Part shown: positions 54,501-62,917 of the stretch, piece by piece
Layout of the letters: each line of letters opens with the position of its first letter
Numbering within the stretch: the stretch's first letter is position 1
Assembly: GCA_003993805.1 (NCBI GenBank)
Contig: RSEF01000001.1
Location: forward strand, 76,434,306-76,498,305
Length of the DNA stretch: 64,000 bases
Source of the DNA: Himantopus leucocephalus
Lineage: Eukaryota > Chordata > Aves > Charadriiformes > Recurvirostridae
Direction: 5' to 3'
Notes under the pieces: generated by a model
Databases searched by the model: none
Told to the model about the DNA's origin: nothing
The model's input: only the letters and a program-made list of their open reading frames with translations
Made by a program: the position numbers and the translations under genes

Positions 54501-54999
54501 AAACTCAGTGCATGAGGATTGAAAGAATTGTGGGAAGAACACCGTAGTCAGAAGAGTGTATTTTTTGTGGGCACACCATCTTTCCTATGACTGAATTTCT
54601 CATGGAAAGTCAATGGCAGTTAGGTTGACTATGTTGAATTGTTTCATAAATGATCCTGCTGTCAGCTTGTGCACAGCATGTTTGTTAGCTGGTTAATTAA
54701 TGGCCAACCTGAACCTGTATTTTCAGCCTGCTCTACTGTCAGTCTATGGTGGCTGCTGAGGTCCACTCCAGCAAAGCTTGTATTTCTGAGGCAATAAAAA
54801 CAGACTGTAGAATTACAATCTGGGAAGTGGTGTTAACATAATTGTAAAGAAAATACAATACAGATCTATAAAATACTATTAGATGTTGATATGACTATTT
54901 CCAGATTATTGGGGATGTTTCGTGGATCTGTGCTGGTGAACAGAATTGAATACTTAAGGTGATCCTCATGGGTGGAGCCCATACCCGGTGTACTTGCTC

Positions 55000-55061
55000 G
55001 CTGTAGGAAACTGCTGTGATATGCAGTAAGGCTGTAGGAAACTGCTGTGATATGCAGTAAG
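55000..55061 (+). repeat. Exact two-copy tandem repeat of 31 bp
   Basis: Two identical 31-base units at 55000-55030 and 55031-55061 begin GCTGTAGGAAACTGCTGTGA and end ATATGCAGTAAG. A partial third start (GC) follows. There is no N at the junction, so unlike the four longer duplications this one may be a genuine recent tandem duplication or a variable minisatellite. Confidence 0.9.
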
Positions 55062-56237
55062 GCAGTGGATATACTTAAAAGGATATTCAGAGAGATTGTC
55101 AGCTTTCTTAATGGATGATCTGTGTGATAAGTGTCCAAGGACAGGAAATACATATCTGTTTTCATTTGACTTATTTCATGGGTACCATTTGATGGGACTT
55201 TTTTGCTTAGGTTATTTTTTTCTTTCCTTTTTTAGTTTTCTGAGCAACTGGTGGTTTAAAAAAGGCATTTTAAAGAGGCTTTTAAAAGCGGTTGTTCTCT
55301 TTGCTGTGTAGGAGTGTTATGTGTGGGTACAGAGAGCAGGATAAACTACTGCATCCTCCTGTGGTCTCACTGCAAGGACAAATCCTGAGCCATAAGCACT
55401 GGGAATCAACTCAGTCATGGCCATTATCCAGCTGCCATAGGCTAAGAGCAGCGTGCCCTCTCCTGAGCCCTTGTATTGGAGTTCTGAGCTAAAAAGACCA
55501 TAGGCTTCTTGCAGCCAGAACATCTTACTAACGAGTGGGCTTTCTGTGGTCAGTTTGCTAATGCAGTTTTATTCCAGAGAGAGTCTCTTTCTTCTGCAAA
55601 TTAAAGACCCCATAGGTTTATTATTGTATTCATATGCTTTCTGTTCTAGACCTAAATGAAATGTTGATCCCCCTTTAAATTGCTTACAAATGACAGGAAG
55701 TGTTTTTTCTTGCCTTCCCTGCGTCACCTCTAGTGCTTTTAATTCGTCTCCTTCCTTTCTTTCTCCTCCCGCTACTGTGATCCTTCATGACCATGCTACT
55801 CATGGTTTTCACCCTCTTTGAGAGGAGCTGTTTCTACAAACAACAGGTTGCAAGCTCCTGAAGTGGAGCATGAAAGCAGCAAATCAAACCCTTCATGCAC
55901 TGAGGCCAAGTTGCATGGGATGAAAATGCTGTTCCAGGTTTGGCAAGTGGCTTGGCCATGCTGGGTTTTTAACTTCCATTTTTAATTTTTAAAGGAAAAT
56001 TGGGATAATTGAATCTCTGCTGAAACTATACTTCCACCCTTCTCTCAGCAAAGGAGGAAAGCAGTACCAGAACAAGGCAATGGGAGAGGCTGGGACCCAG
56101 AGAGTCCAATTCATGACTACATAAAAGTGGTTTAGTTACTTTTAATGTTAAAATATTCCTTGAAATGAAAGCTTAACTGTGCTTGTTTTTACTTAGCTCA
56201 GAGCTCTTTTCTATCTATGTGCATTGCTGTACAGCTA

Positions 56238-56261
56238 CCTTAAATGGGTGACTATATAAGG
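56238..56261 (+). promoter_or_regulatory. CArG box beside TATA-like sequence
   Basis: CCTTAAATGG at 56238-56247 is a perfect CArG match. Four bases later CTATATAAGG (56252-56261) is a one-mismatch CArG that also contains a TATA-type TATATAAG. The site lies 0.9 kb upstream of the common CALD1 exon at 57161. It could be an SRF-responsive element or a cryptic promoter. Chance occurrence cannot be excluded, because about five CArG matches are expected in a window this size. Confidence 0.3.
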
Positions 56262-57160
56262 AAGGATGACTTCTTAATCATCACATATCGGACCCTCGCT
56301 AGAAGCAAAGTAAATGAATGCCCTGACTGGGTCTGACACGTTAGCTTCCTATTTCACTTTCCCTGCAAAAAAAGATGAGGAATGCAGGCCTTTCTCTTTA
56401 TCTCACCCAGTAATAATGCACCTCAGCAAAGATTTGAATGGGCTGCAGGATTATTAGGATTGTAATGTCTTGCTTTCCTTTTCAAGTAGGATGAAACTAA
56501 ATGTAATCATCTGTTGGGTCAGATGAACACAATGGTTTCTCAGCTGTAGGCTTTCATCACAGCAGCGATCTTGTATGATTTGGCCTGGCAGGGATCCGGG
56601 CTCACAAAAATTCTGTAGGTGTCAGATGTTTGGCACTCAGAATTGAGCACTGAGAGCTGTTGTCATATTTGTGTACCCCTGCTTTCTAGTCTTTTAGTTT
56701 TGGAATACTGTCACCATTTTAATCGTGTCATATTTAGAGGAGGCTAATGAAAAGCTGCTTGGCTAAGTCCAATTCTAGTTACGTGGGCTTGAGCAACAGT
56801 CTGCTCAAATGCTGTTGTGTGCGTTCTGGCAGGATCATGGTGCAGTCTAGCAGGATGTTTGCTCTTGTACAGAGCCTGGGCTTTTATGGTCTTGGTATTT
56901 TCTAGGAGCCAGCTGAAAGTGTGGTGTGGCTGCTGCCTTCACTGTGACTGTTTTGTCAAGTTCATTTCTGAAAAAGAAGACAGAACCAAGTTTTGAAACT
57001 ATACATTTCAACTTGACAGGTTATTTTATAAATACCTTATGGAGCAGCCACTGCAGCCATGCCCACTGTGCGCTGGTCAACTGCTTTTTGTAATTTTTCA
57101 GTCACAGTGTTTTATATGCTATAGCCCCTTTGTTTCCCTAACTCTAATGCTCTGTTGCAG

Positions 57161-57307
57161 GCTGTCCTACCAGAGAAATGATGATGATGAGGAAGAAGCT
57201 GCCAGAGAACGTCGCCGACGGGCTCGACAGGAGAGACTGCGGCAAAAGGAAGAAGGAGATCTATCAGGAGAAGTAACAGAGAAATCAGAAGTTAATGCCC
57301 AAAACAG
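57161..57307 (+). CDS. CALD1: CALD1 common coding exon (N-terminal myosin-binding region)
   Basis: The exon runs from the acceptor TCTGTTGCAG to the donor AACAG followed by GTAAAA. Its first base completes a split codon (Lys after the non-muscle exon, Arg after the smooth-muscle one). It then encodes 48 residues, LSYQRNDDDEEEAARERRRR through KSEVNAQN, and ends with two bases (AG) that join the T at 58915 to make Ser. The acidic cluster DDDEEE followed by the Arg-rich run is diagnostic of caldesmon and is nearly the same in human. This N-terminal part of the protein binds myosin and part of tropomyosin in the actomyosin filament. In the product starting at 32937 these are residues 16-64. The exon is shared by all caldesmon isoforms. 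Confidence 0.97.
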
Positions 57308-58914
57308 GTAAAATTCTGATGTTTTTTACTGACAAGTCAATGGCAATTTTTGTTCAGAGTGAAGAAGTATATTGAAGAGATCTGTTTTGTTACATAAATT
57401 TTAAACACCAGGTTTGGCCATCCTTGCTCTGAGGAGGACCTAACAATGGGAAGAGCGCCACTGGCTGTGTCTACACAGTGGGGTGGGAGCATCACTGAAG
57501 CTAGGCTTCAGGCCTGCTCAAGACCAATTCCCAGGGTGTCCTCAGGGCTGTCTGTGGGGTAACTCAGCTGGGGCTCATGGAGGGGAACACCTCTGATGAA
57601 TCCTGCTGTCAGATTCCCTCAGGCATGACTGCCTCCGACCTCACAAGTCTCCACATCTTTTGTCCTGCTTATAGGGGCCATGGTGTCATGGGGCCAAGGC
57701 ACATGGAATTGGTGGGCACCCAGGCCTCACGCTGCAGCTGTAACATGCCTGCAAGGTGCTGGGTGTAAACGCTAGACCTCAGCCCTCATCTGGCATTGTC
57801 AGGGTCATTCGGGTATAATAAACAGCAGAAAAGCTTATGAAGTGAGGCACCACTTGTCACAAGCTAAGTGGGCAGAGCTGGCCTTCCAGTCTGTCCATTA
57901 TTTATTCAGTTTCATATAGTCACAAATAATATATCCAGATTTCCAGTAGCCATAACACAATTGATAGAAAAGACCAGAAATAAACATTGTGATATCAAGC
58001 TCATAGATACTGAGGACAAGCAGCATGCATTCTATTAAAGACAAGCAGAATAGATATAGATAGAAAAACAGCAACATTTCTGGTTGTAGATTATAATATT
58101 TTTCCACAATAGAGGGGGGAAAAAAGCTAGAAAGAGGGAAGAAACCTGCACACAGGAGAATTAAACAGCTGAATTTTGAAGGAGTCAAAAAACCTCCAGG
58201 GACTGAGAGTGAGATCCAGTCCTGATACCTACAGGTGTTGAATAGCATGTCTTAAATTAGGTGCTCTTCTCACTCTATTTTCTAACAAATTATTGTCCCT
58301 GTACAGATAGTCACAACCTCACTGCACCCTAATTGCCAGGCTATCCCATTATGGACTGTATCTGTGGATATTGTTGCTGAACAGGAGTAGCTTTGTGTTG
58401 CTAGAGAAGTTCACTAAAGTCAGAAAGTATCTTGCTTGTGTAGCACCCTCAAAAATTTTGTCTGGTGAGAAGACTGTGTATAAGACATGTACACCTCAGG
58501 CCAAGCTGAAGGGGGCCTTAAAGCAAGCTAAGGTCTTCCAAGTATTCTTCTTCGGGGTGCAGAGGGAGAGGGTGAATTTTTCAGGGCTGTTCATAGTTCA
58601 GCTGCTCCAAGTGTCAGGGACCATTCCAGTGCCTACTGAGGTCAGTAAGGCTCACGGGGGCTTCAGCGGCTGTTGGAGCTCGCCTAGAAGGGAACATTTC
58701 CAGCCTTTGACATTGTGAAATACCGCATTCCTATACACATAGAAATGCCAAAAGTAATCCCCAGAACCATTTCGCTAAATTTTTAAGTATGCAACCTGTT
58801 GTGTTTTCAAACCATGGAATGATGTTACAGCAAGCTTTTGTCCTAGAAAGAGCTAAGTGCATACGTTGTTAGAAAGATATTTTTTTTTTATGCAAAATTG
58901 TCACTTTTATGTAG
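57308..58914 (+). other. CALD1: CALD1 intron (1.6 kb)
   Basis: The intron runs from GTAAAA to an acceptor reached through a run of nine or more T and TCACTTTTATGTAG. It contains no recognisable gene. Open frames on both strands (for example 57898-58248 minus and 58371-58718 plus) have no family resemblance and are taken as chance. Confidence 0.9.
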
Positions 58915-59932
58915 TGTGGCAGAAGAGGAAACCAAGCGTACTACAACCACAGGGGGAACAGATGACGAAGCTGCATTGTTGGAGAGACTGGCAAGACGAG
59001 AGGAGAGACGCCAAAAACGTCTACAGGAAGCCCTGGAACGTCAAAAGGAATTTGACCCCACGATCACAGATGGGAGTTTGTCACTGCCCAGCAGGAGAGA
59101 AGTAAACAATGTGGAAGAAAATGAGACCACAGGGAAAGAGGAAAAGGCTGAAACACGCCGAGGACGCTATGAGATTGAGGAAACGGAAACGGTTACCAAG
59201 TCATACCAAAGGAACAACTGGAGGCAAGATGGAGAAGAAGAAAAAAAAGAAGAAAAAGACAAGGAGGAGGTACAGGAGGAGAAACCAAAGGAGGTCCCCG
59301 TAGAGGAAAATCAGGTAGATGTGACAATAGAAAAATCCACAGATAAAGAAGAGGTAGTAGAAACAAAAAATCTAGCAATAAATGCAGAGGAACACAAAGC
59401 AGAGAATGATACAAATGCTGTGCTAGAAGGGGAGCAGAGTATAACTGATGCTGTAGATAAAGAGAATCTTAGGGATGAGGAAAAGGCTGAGGAAGAAAGG
59501 AAACAAGCAGAAGAAAGGGAGAAACTTGAGGCAGAAGAAAGGGAGAGGTTAAAAGCAGAGGAAGAAAAGAAGGCAGCTGAGGAAAAACAGAAAGCAGAGG
59601 AGGAAAAGAGGGCAGCTGAGGAAAGGGAGAGGGCTAAAGCAGAAGAAGAGAAGAGGGCAGCTGAGGAAAGAGAGAGGGCTAAAGCAGAAGAGGAGAAGAG
59701 GGCAGCTGAAGAAAAAGCAAGGGCTAAGGCAGAAGAGGAAAAGAGGGCAGCTGAAGAAAGAGAAAGGGCTAAAGCGGAAGAGGAAAAGAGGGCAGCTGAG
59801 GAAAAGGCTAAGCTAGAAGCAGAGAAATTAAAGGAAAAGAAAAAGATGGAAGAACAGAAAATAGAAGATAAACAGGTAAAAGAGAAGAAGGTACAAGAGG
59901 AAAAACCTCAAGCAGCTTTCCTAAGAAAACAG
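58915..59932 (+). CDS. CALD1: CALD1 large exon (3a + 3b), h-caldesmon central region
   Basis: The exon begins after TTTTATGTAG. Its first T completes Ser, and it encodes 339 residues from VAEEETK to AAFLRKQ, ending at CAG before GTACAG in phase 0. The first 133 residues contain the caldesmon hallmarks EERRQKRLQEALERQKEFDP and RYEIEETETVTKSYQ. The remaining 206 residues are extremely rich in Glu, Lys, Arg and Ala and include the repeat listed separately. This region forms the long single alpha-helix of smooth-muscle caldesmon, which spaces the myosin-binding N-terminus from the actin/calmodulin-binding C-terminus. Full retention gives heavy caldesmon; splicing at 59314 gives the light form. 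An ATG at 58898 in the same open frame lies before the acceptor, in the intron, and is not a start. Confidence 0.97.
59312..59320 (+). promoter_or_regulatory. CALD1: Internal 5' splice site separating l- and h-caldesmon
   Basis: Within the large exon, AATCAG is followed by GTAGAT, a good match to the 5' splice consensus, after the residues EENQ (CAG ends at 59314). Cutting here leaves exon 3a (58915-59314, 400 nt), which joins in phase 0 to the exon at 60580. This removes 618 nt, exactly 206 codons, so the frame is kept. Human l-caldesmon joins at the matching point (GENQ to GEEKG). The use of this site in non-muscle cells is known for the family. Its position here is read directly from the sequence. 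Confidence 0.85.
59552..59812 (+). repeat. CALD1: h-caldesmon coding tandem repeat, 45-bp units
   Basis: One 39-base unit (KAEEEKKAAEEKQ, 59552-59590) is followed by four 45-base units starting at 59591, 59636, 59681 and 59726, and a partial unit from 59771. The 15-residue unit is KAEEEKRAAEERERA; unit 4 reads KAEEEKRAAEEKARA. The units are very similar at DNA level as well as protein level, mostly differing by A/G changes at third positions. Published chicken gizzard caldesmon is remembered as having 13-residue units, and human about 14, so period and copy number vary between species. The repeat lies wholly in the smooth-muscle-specific segment. Confidence 0.95.
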
Positions 59933-60579
59933 GTACAGTAAACATTTTGCACCAAAATAAGACACCTGTGGTTTGTGAGAAATGTAATGCAAGAAAAAAA
60001 AAGATTGAATTGGAATTTCCTCACAGATCTATTCCTGCCTTGAAATGACTAATACTTGTGCTCTTTCTCTTGCTCCCTCTTTTTTTTTTTAATAAAGCTC
60101 CTGACTTCTGCTTACCAATAATGCAGTGCACAACATGCTCACTCCATTGTTCGAAGAAAACCTTGCATGTTCATACCTCTGCATGGTTTTTTTGCTGCCT
60201 TTTTTCTCAGCTGCTATAAACTGGGCTAACGCAGTAACACATGAGGTGGAGGCAGACACATCTTGGCACAAAATATTATGAGCACCTGGTAAACTGTGTG
60301 AGGAACATATGTGTTAAATGCAATCACAAGAGGGGGCTCTCTGCTGGGACACGTAAGCATGATGCCATGCAAGGGAGAAAGGCCCAGGTGGGGGAATGGG
60401 AGCATTTGGAGAGGGTGGAGGCAGCACAACTGCACACGGAGATGTGGGCACAGCAGCATATGATGGAGATGTGGCTGCACACAGGACTGGTACATGAACA
60501 CAGTGTGACAAAACAGAAGTACAAACAGATGCGATGTTTTCATATTAAAAAAAAATTTATTAAAAACCCAAAAACAAAG
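59933..60579 (+). other. CALD1: CALD1 intron (0.65 kb)
   Basis: The intron begins GTACAG and ends ACAAAG. It holds a T-rich block at 60068-60091 and a purine-rich segment with repeated CACA/GGAG motifs at 60240-60520, but no coding exon. An open frame runs from 60241 straight into the next exon. It lacks caldesmon similarity before 60580 and is read as chance openness of intron sequence. Confidence 0.85.
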
Positions 60580-60663
60580 GAGGAAGAAAAAGAGGTTAAA
60601 GTGGAAGCTAAAAAGGAAAAGTTACCAGATGAGAAGCTCCAACCTACCTCCAAAAAAGATCAG
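60580..60663 (+). CDS. CALD1: CALD1 exon following the h-caldesmon insert
   Basis: The 84-nt exon encodes 28 residues, EEEKEVKVEAKKEKLPDEKL followed by QPTSKKDQ, phase 0 at both ends, and stops at CAG before GTAACT. It matches the human segment GEEKGTKVQAKREKLQ in the same place, after both exon 3a and 3b. It is basic and Lys/Glu-rich, continuing the central helix. The acceptor is unusual: the 48 bases before it are A-rich with little pyrimidine tract, but they contain no other AG, so this is the first AG after a likely branch point in the TATTAAAA/TTATTAAAAAC stretch. The start of the exon rests on phase and homology. Confidence 0.9.
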
Positions 60664-60750
60664 GTAACTTGTAAACCATTAATTTACATGTTGTAGGGAA
60701 ACTCAAGATAAAAAGGAAAATAAGGGACCTATAACTTAAAGTTGCTTGTT

Positions 60751-60870
60751 CAGCAAAGTACTTAAGCATGTGCTTCACTTCAAGAACATGGGTAATCCTG
60801 CTGAAATAAATAAGGATGAAGCTACTTATTTACTTAAAATGAAGTAAATGCTTAAGTATGTTGTTCTTCT
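60751..60870. repeat. Ancient palindromic (MITE-like) repeat
   Basis: The left arm (about 60751-60800, with AAGTACTTAAGCATGTGCTT) and the reverse complement of the right arm (about 60815-60870, ACATACTTAAGCATTTACTT) align over about 50 bases with scattered mismatches. The centre is near 60808. The form and the TTAAGCATGTGCTT core match a palindromic interspersed repeat that I recall from bird and reptile genomes, but I cannot name the family. It is probably a non-autonomous DNA-transposon relic. Confidence 0.55.
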
Positions 60871-61057
60871 GGGGCTTTAGAACCAAGTCCTGTTTGTCTT
60901 AGAACAAATATTTCAGGAAACTCAGTTCAGTCAATAACGCAAGGATGGTTTGCGCCCTAGGGATGAATTTTTCAGGACTGTATCAACTAATCATCCTTCC
61001 CTGGTTTCCTTCCACTTTATTGTGAACTTTTTCCCTATGACTGAGACCTACTCTTAC

Positions 61058-61078
61058 AATAATAATAATAATAATAAT
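61058..61078 (+). repeat. (AAT)7 microsatellite
   Basis: Seven uninterrupted AAT units follow ACTCTTAC and end before CATCTAGG. It is likely to be length-polymorphic. It is intronic. Confidence 0.95.
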
Positions 61079-62179
61079 CATCTAGGCCTTTTGGTCACCT
61101 GACTGCCTTAACTAATGATTTTCCCCCAAACTCAATGCCCCATGATATAAACTGTGCATACCCAAGATTCTTCTTTTGTTTTAAAGAGAAAATCTGCAAA
61201 ATTTACTGCATTGCATTTCCACTGTAAACACAGGAGCTGGTGCCATGGTGTTTTACTGTATGGTAAGTAAATAAGATTTGGGGACCATTAACTCTTCAGG
61301 TTACAGCTGGACACAGGGAGCTGTGTTCAATGTTGTGTAGCAACTGTGCTTTTGGTTCAATGCAGCAGGTATCAAAATACTCCCTGATTCTAATCAGACA
61401 TTGAGACTGGTCAGGGACTCGGAGGTTTGGACCCATTTGGTCTCAGCCAGCTCTATGTGGCTTAAAGGGAGCCACAGCAGAGAGATCTAGTAACAGGCAG
61501 CTGGCCACCCGTCCAGCTGCTTGGAGGCATTGAGGGTTGTAGAGGGTCCAGTCCAGGGTCCTTAGTTGTTGGATTAATTCAAAACATACCATAGATGCTT
61601 AGCTCACCCTCAAAGACTGACGAAGGCAGATCATGTCACAAGGTTTTATGTCCATTTGCCTGGCTTGATCATCGAAGGTGTATCATATTTTGAATAAGGT
61701 ACACGTGAGATTGAAAAGACAAACGAAGTGATGAAGATGGTTAGAAGAAAGGTTCCTAATGAACAAGGAGAGAGACCGGCAATATTAGAACAAGTTACTC
61801 TAGAGAGGGGAAGAGTTAAATGAGACCTAATGGAGATGCTTCAGAATAGTGCACTAGAAAAACTAAACAATCACTCTACTTTAAATGATCCCAGTTGCGA
61901 AAGCAGAGGAAGGAGCTGCGCAAAAAATAAGGAATGGTTTATATTAAGGGTTCTTCATAAGACACAATCAGCTTGTAATATTCACTGTTGCACACAATCT
62001 TTGAATATTACAAGTAAATGTAAAAAGGAGGCTGTAATTGACCACAAATATTGATTTGGGGAGGGATTTGAGACACTATCGTCCTGATTGTGTTTATGTG
62101 GAGGTCATTCAACTCTCACTGGAGCTCTCATCATGCTTTTGAGCTGTAGCCCAGGGCCAGATTATTGGTCAGGAAATTG

Positions 62180-62359
62180 GTAAGACTTTTAAAAGTGACT
62201 TGCAATTTTAATGCTTCCATTTTTGGATGTTCAAGCTGACACAATTTAAGAGAGTCCCATGTTTAGTGTAATGCTGAATACCCATCCACTGAAAGGTAAA
62301 ATTTTTGCATGTGTATCAAGCTGAGCATTCAAAGTGTTTTGCTCAGTTTTGAAAATCTC
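62180..62359. repeat. Second ancient palindromic repeat with short TIR
   Basis: AGACTTTTAAAAGTGA at the left end and AGATTTTCAAAACTGA (reverse complement of the right end) match at 13 of 16 positions. The middle contains AATGCTGAATACCCATCCAC, which resembles the GGTGCTGAGCACCCACCCTC centre of a palindromic amniote repeat I remember. The two halves are old and only partly complementary. A relic of a non-autonomous DNA transposon is the likely origin. Confidence 0.45.
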
Positions 62360-62907
62360 TGTTGTTGCTTCTTGGCTTGTGAATAATAATTGACAATCTC
62401 AGACTCCAAACCAAGTCAAGATCAGGCTCCTGTCTCCACTCCTCCCCCCACTTCAAGGACATTCAAATTCAATGAGGTTTATTTTTGAACCGTATATGCA
62501 GTCGAGAGGATGGCAGTATATCATGGATCTTCAGGAACAAGATCCTGAAGGAATACAGTATATCTACGTAATCAGATTTTGCTTTTGCAGTTGTGCAACA
62601 CAAGCACATGTCCTTTCTTAATGTGACCAAAAACTGGCCCTCAAAGTTCAGGTTTTGATCAAATTAGCAAGCAAAATCTGTCTCCTTTTCTGAACTGCCT
62701 CACAATTTTTGGTTCTCAAGAGTGGCCTGGAAAGTTCGTAAGAACAAGCTTTCTCATGATGCTAGACTCCTGGTATTTCCTGCTTCCAGTTTGGCTAGAT
62801 GTGCCGCAACAGTTGCTTTTCTCATGGTATTTGGGTATGGTAGTTGGCTCTAAATGGAAGCCCTAGACCCAGATGCCTACAGCTTTTAAGTAACCAAGTA
62901 ATTGAAC

Positions 62908-62917
62908 CCAAATAAGG
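62908..62917 (+). promoter_or_regulatory. Perfect CArG box in CALD1 intron
   Basis: CCAAATAAGG matches the SRF consensus exactly. It lies 2.2 kb after the exon ending at 60663. One isolated match is within chance expectation for this amount of AT-rich sequence, so it is listed as a candidate only. Confidence 0.25.

Larger units (their letters stand above)
32984..57160 (+). other. CALD1: CALD1 intron after the non-muscle first exon (24.2 kb)
   Basis: The intron starts GTGAGT and ends TCTGTTGCAG after a pyrimidine-rich tract (CCCCTTTGTTTCCCTAACTC further upstream). I found no further coding exon inside it. The longest open frames (about 140 codons, for example 37108-37551 on the minus strand, 37823-38254 and 40464-40892) show no domain, low-complexity bias or splice-consistent ends and are treated as chance. 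Contents listed separately are CArG boxes, MIR-like repeats, hairpin-forming AT-rich sequence, two N-centred duplications and a small N gap. Confidence 0.85.

Noticed and set aside
58898..58914. ATG upstream of and in frame with the large exon as a translation start
   Set aside because: It lies between the T-rich tract and the acceptor TATGTAG, so it is intronic. The preceding exon joins in phase at 58915.
59552..59812. Regular 45-bp repeats as a CRISPR-like or satellite array
   Set aside because: There are no spacers, the units are contiguous and coding in one frame, and they match the known caldesmon central repeat.
60241..60579. Open frame continuous with the 60580 exon, suggesting a longer exon
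   Set aside because: The first 113 codons have no caldesmon character (Cys/His/Met-rich, no Glu/Lys bias). The human counterpart starts at the point matching 60580, and phase 0 after 59932 is satisfied there. The only nearby alternative AG (60530) would be out of phase.
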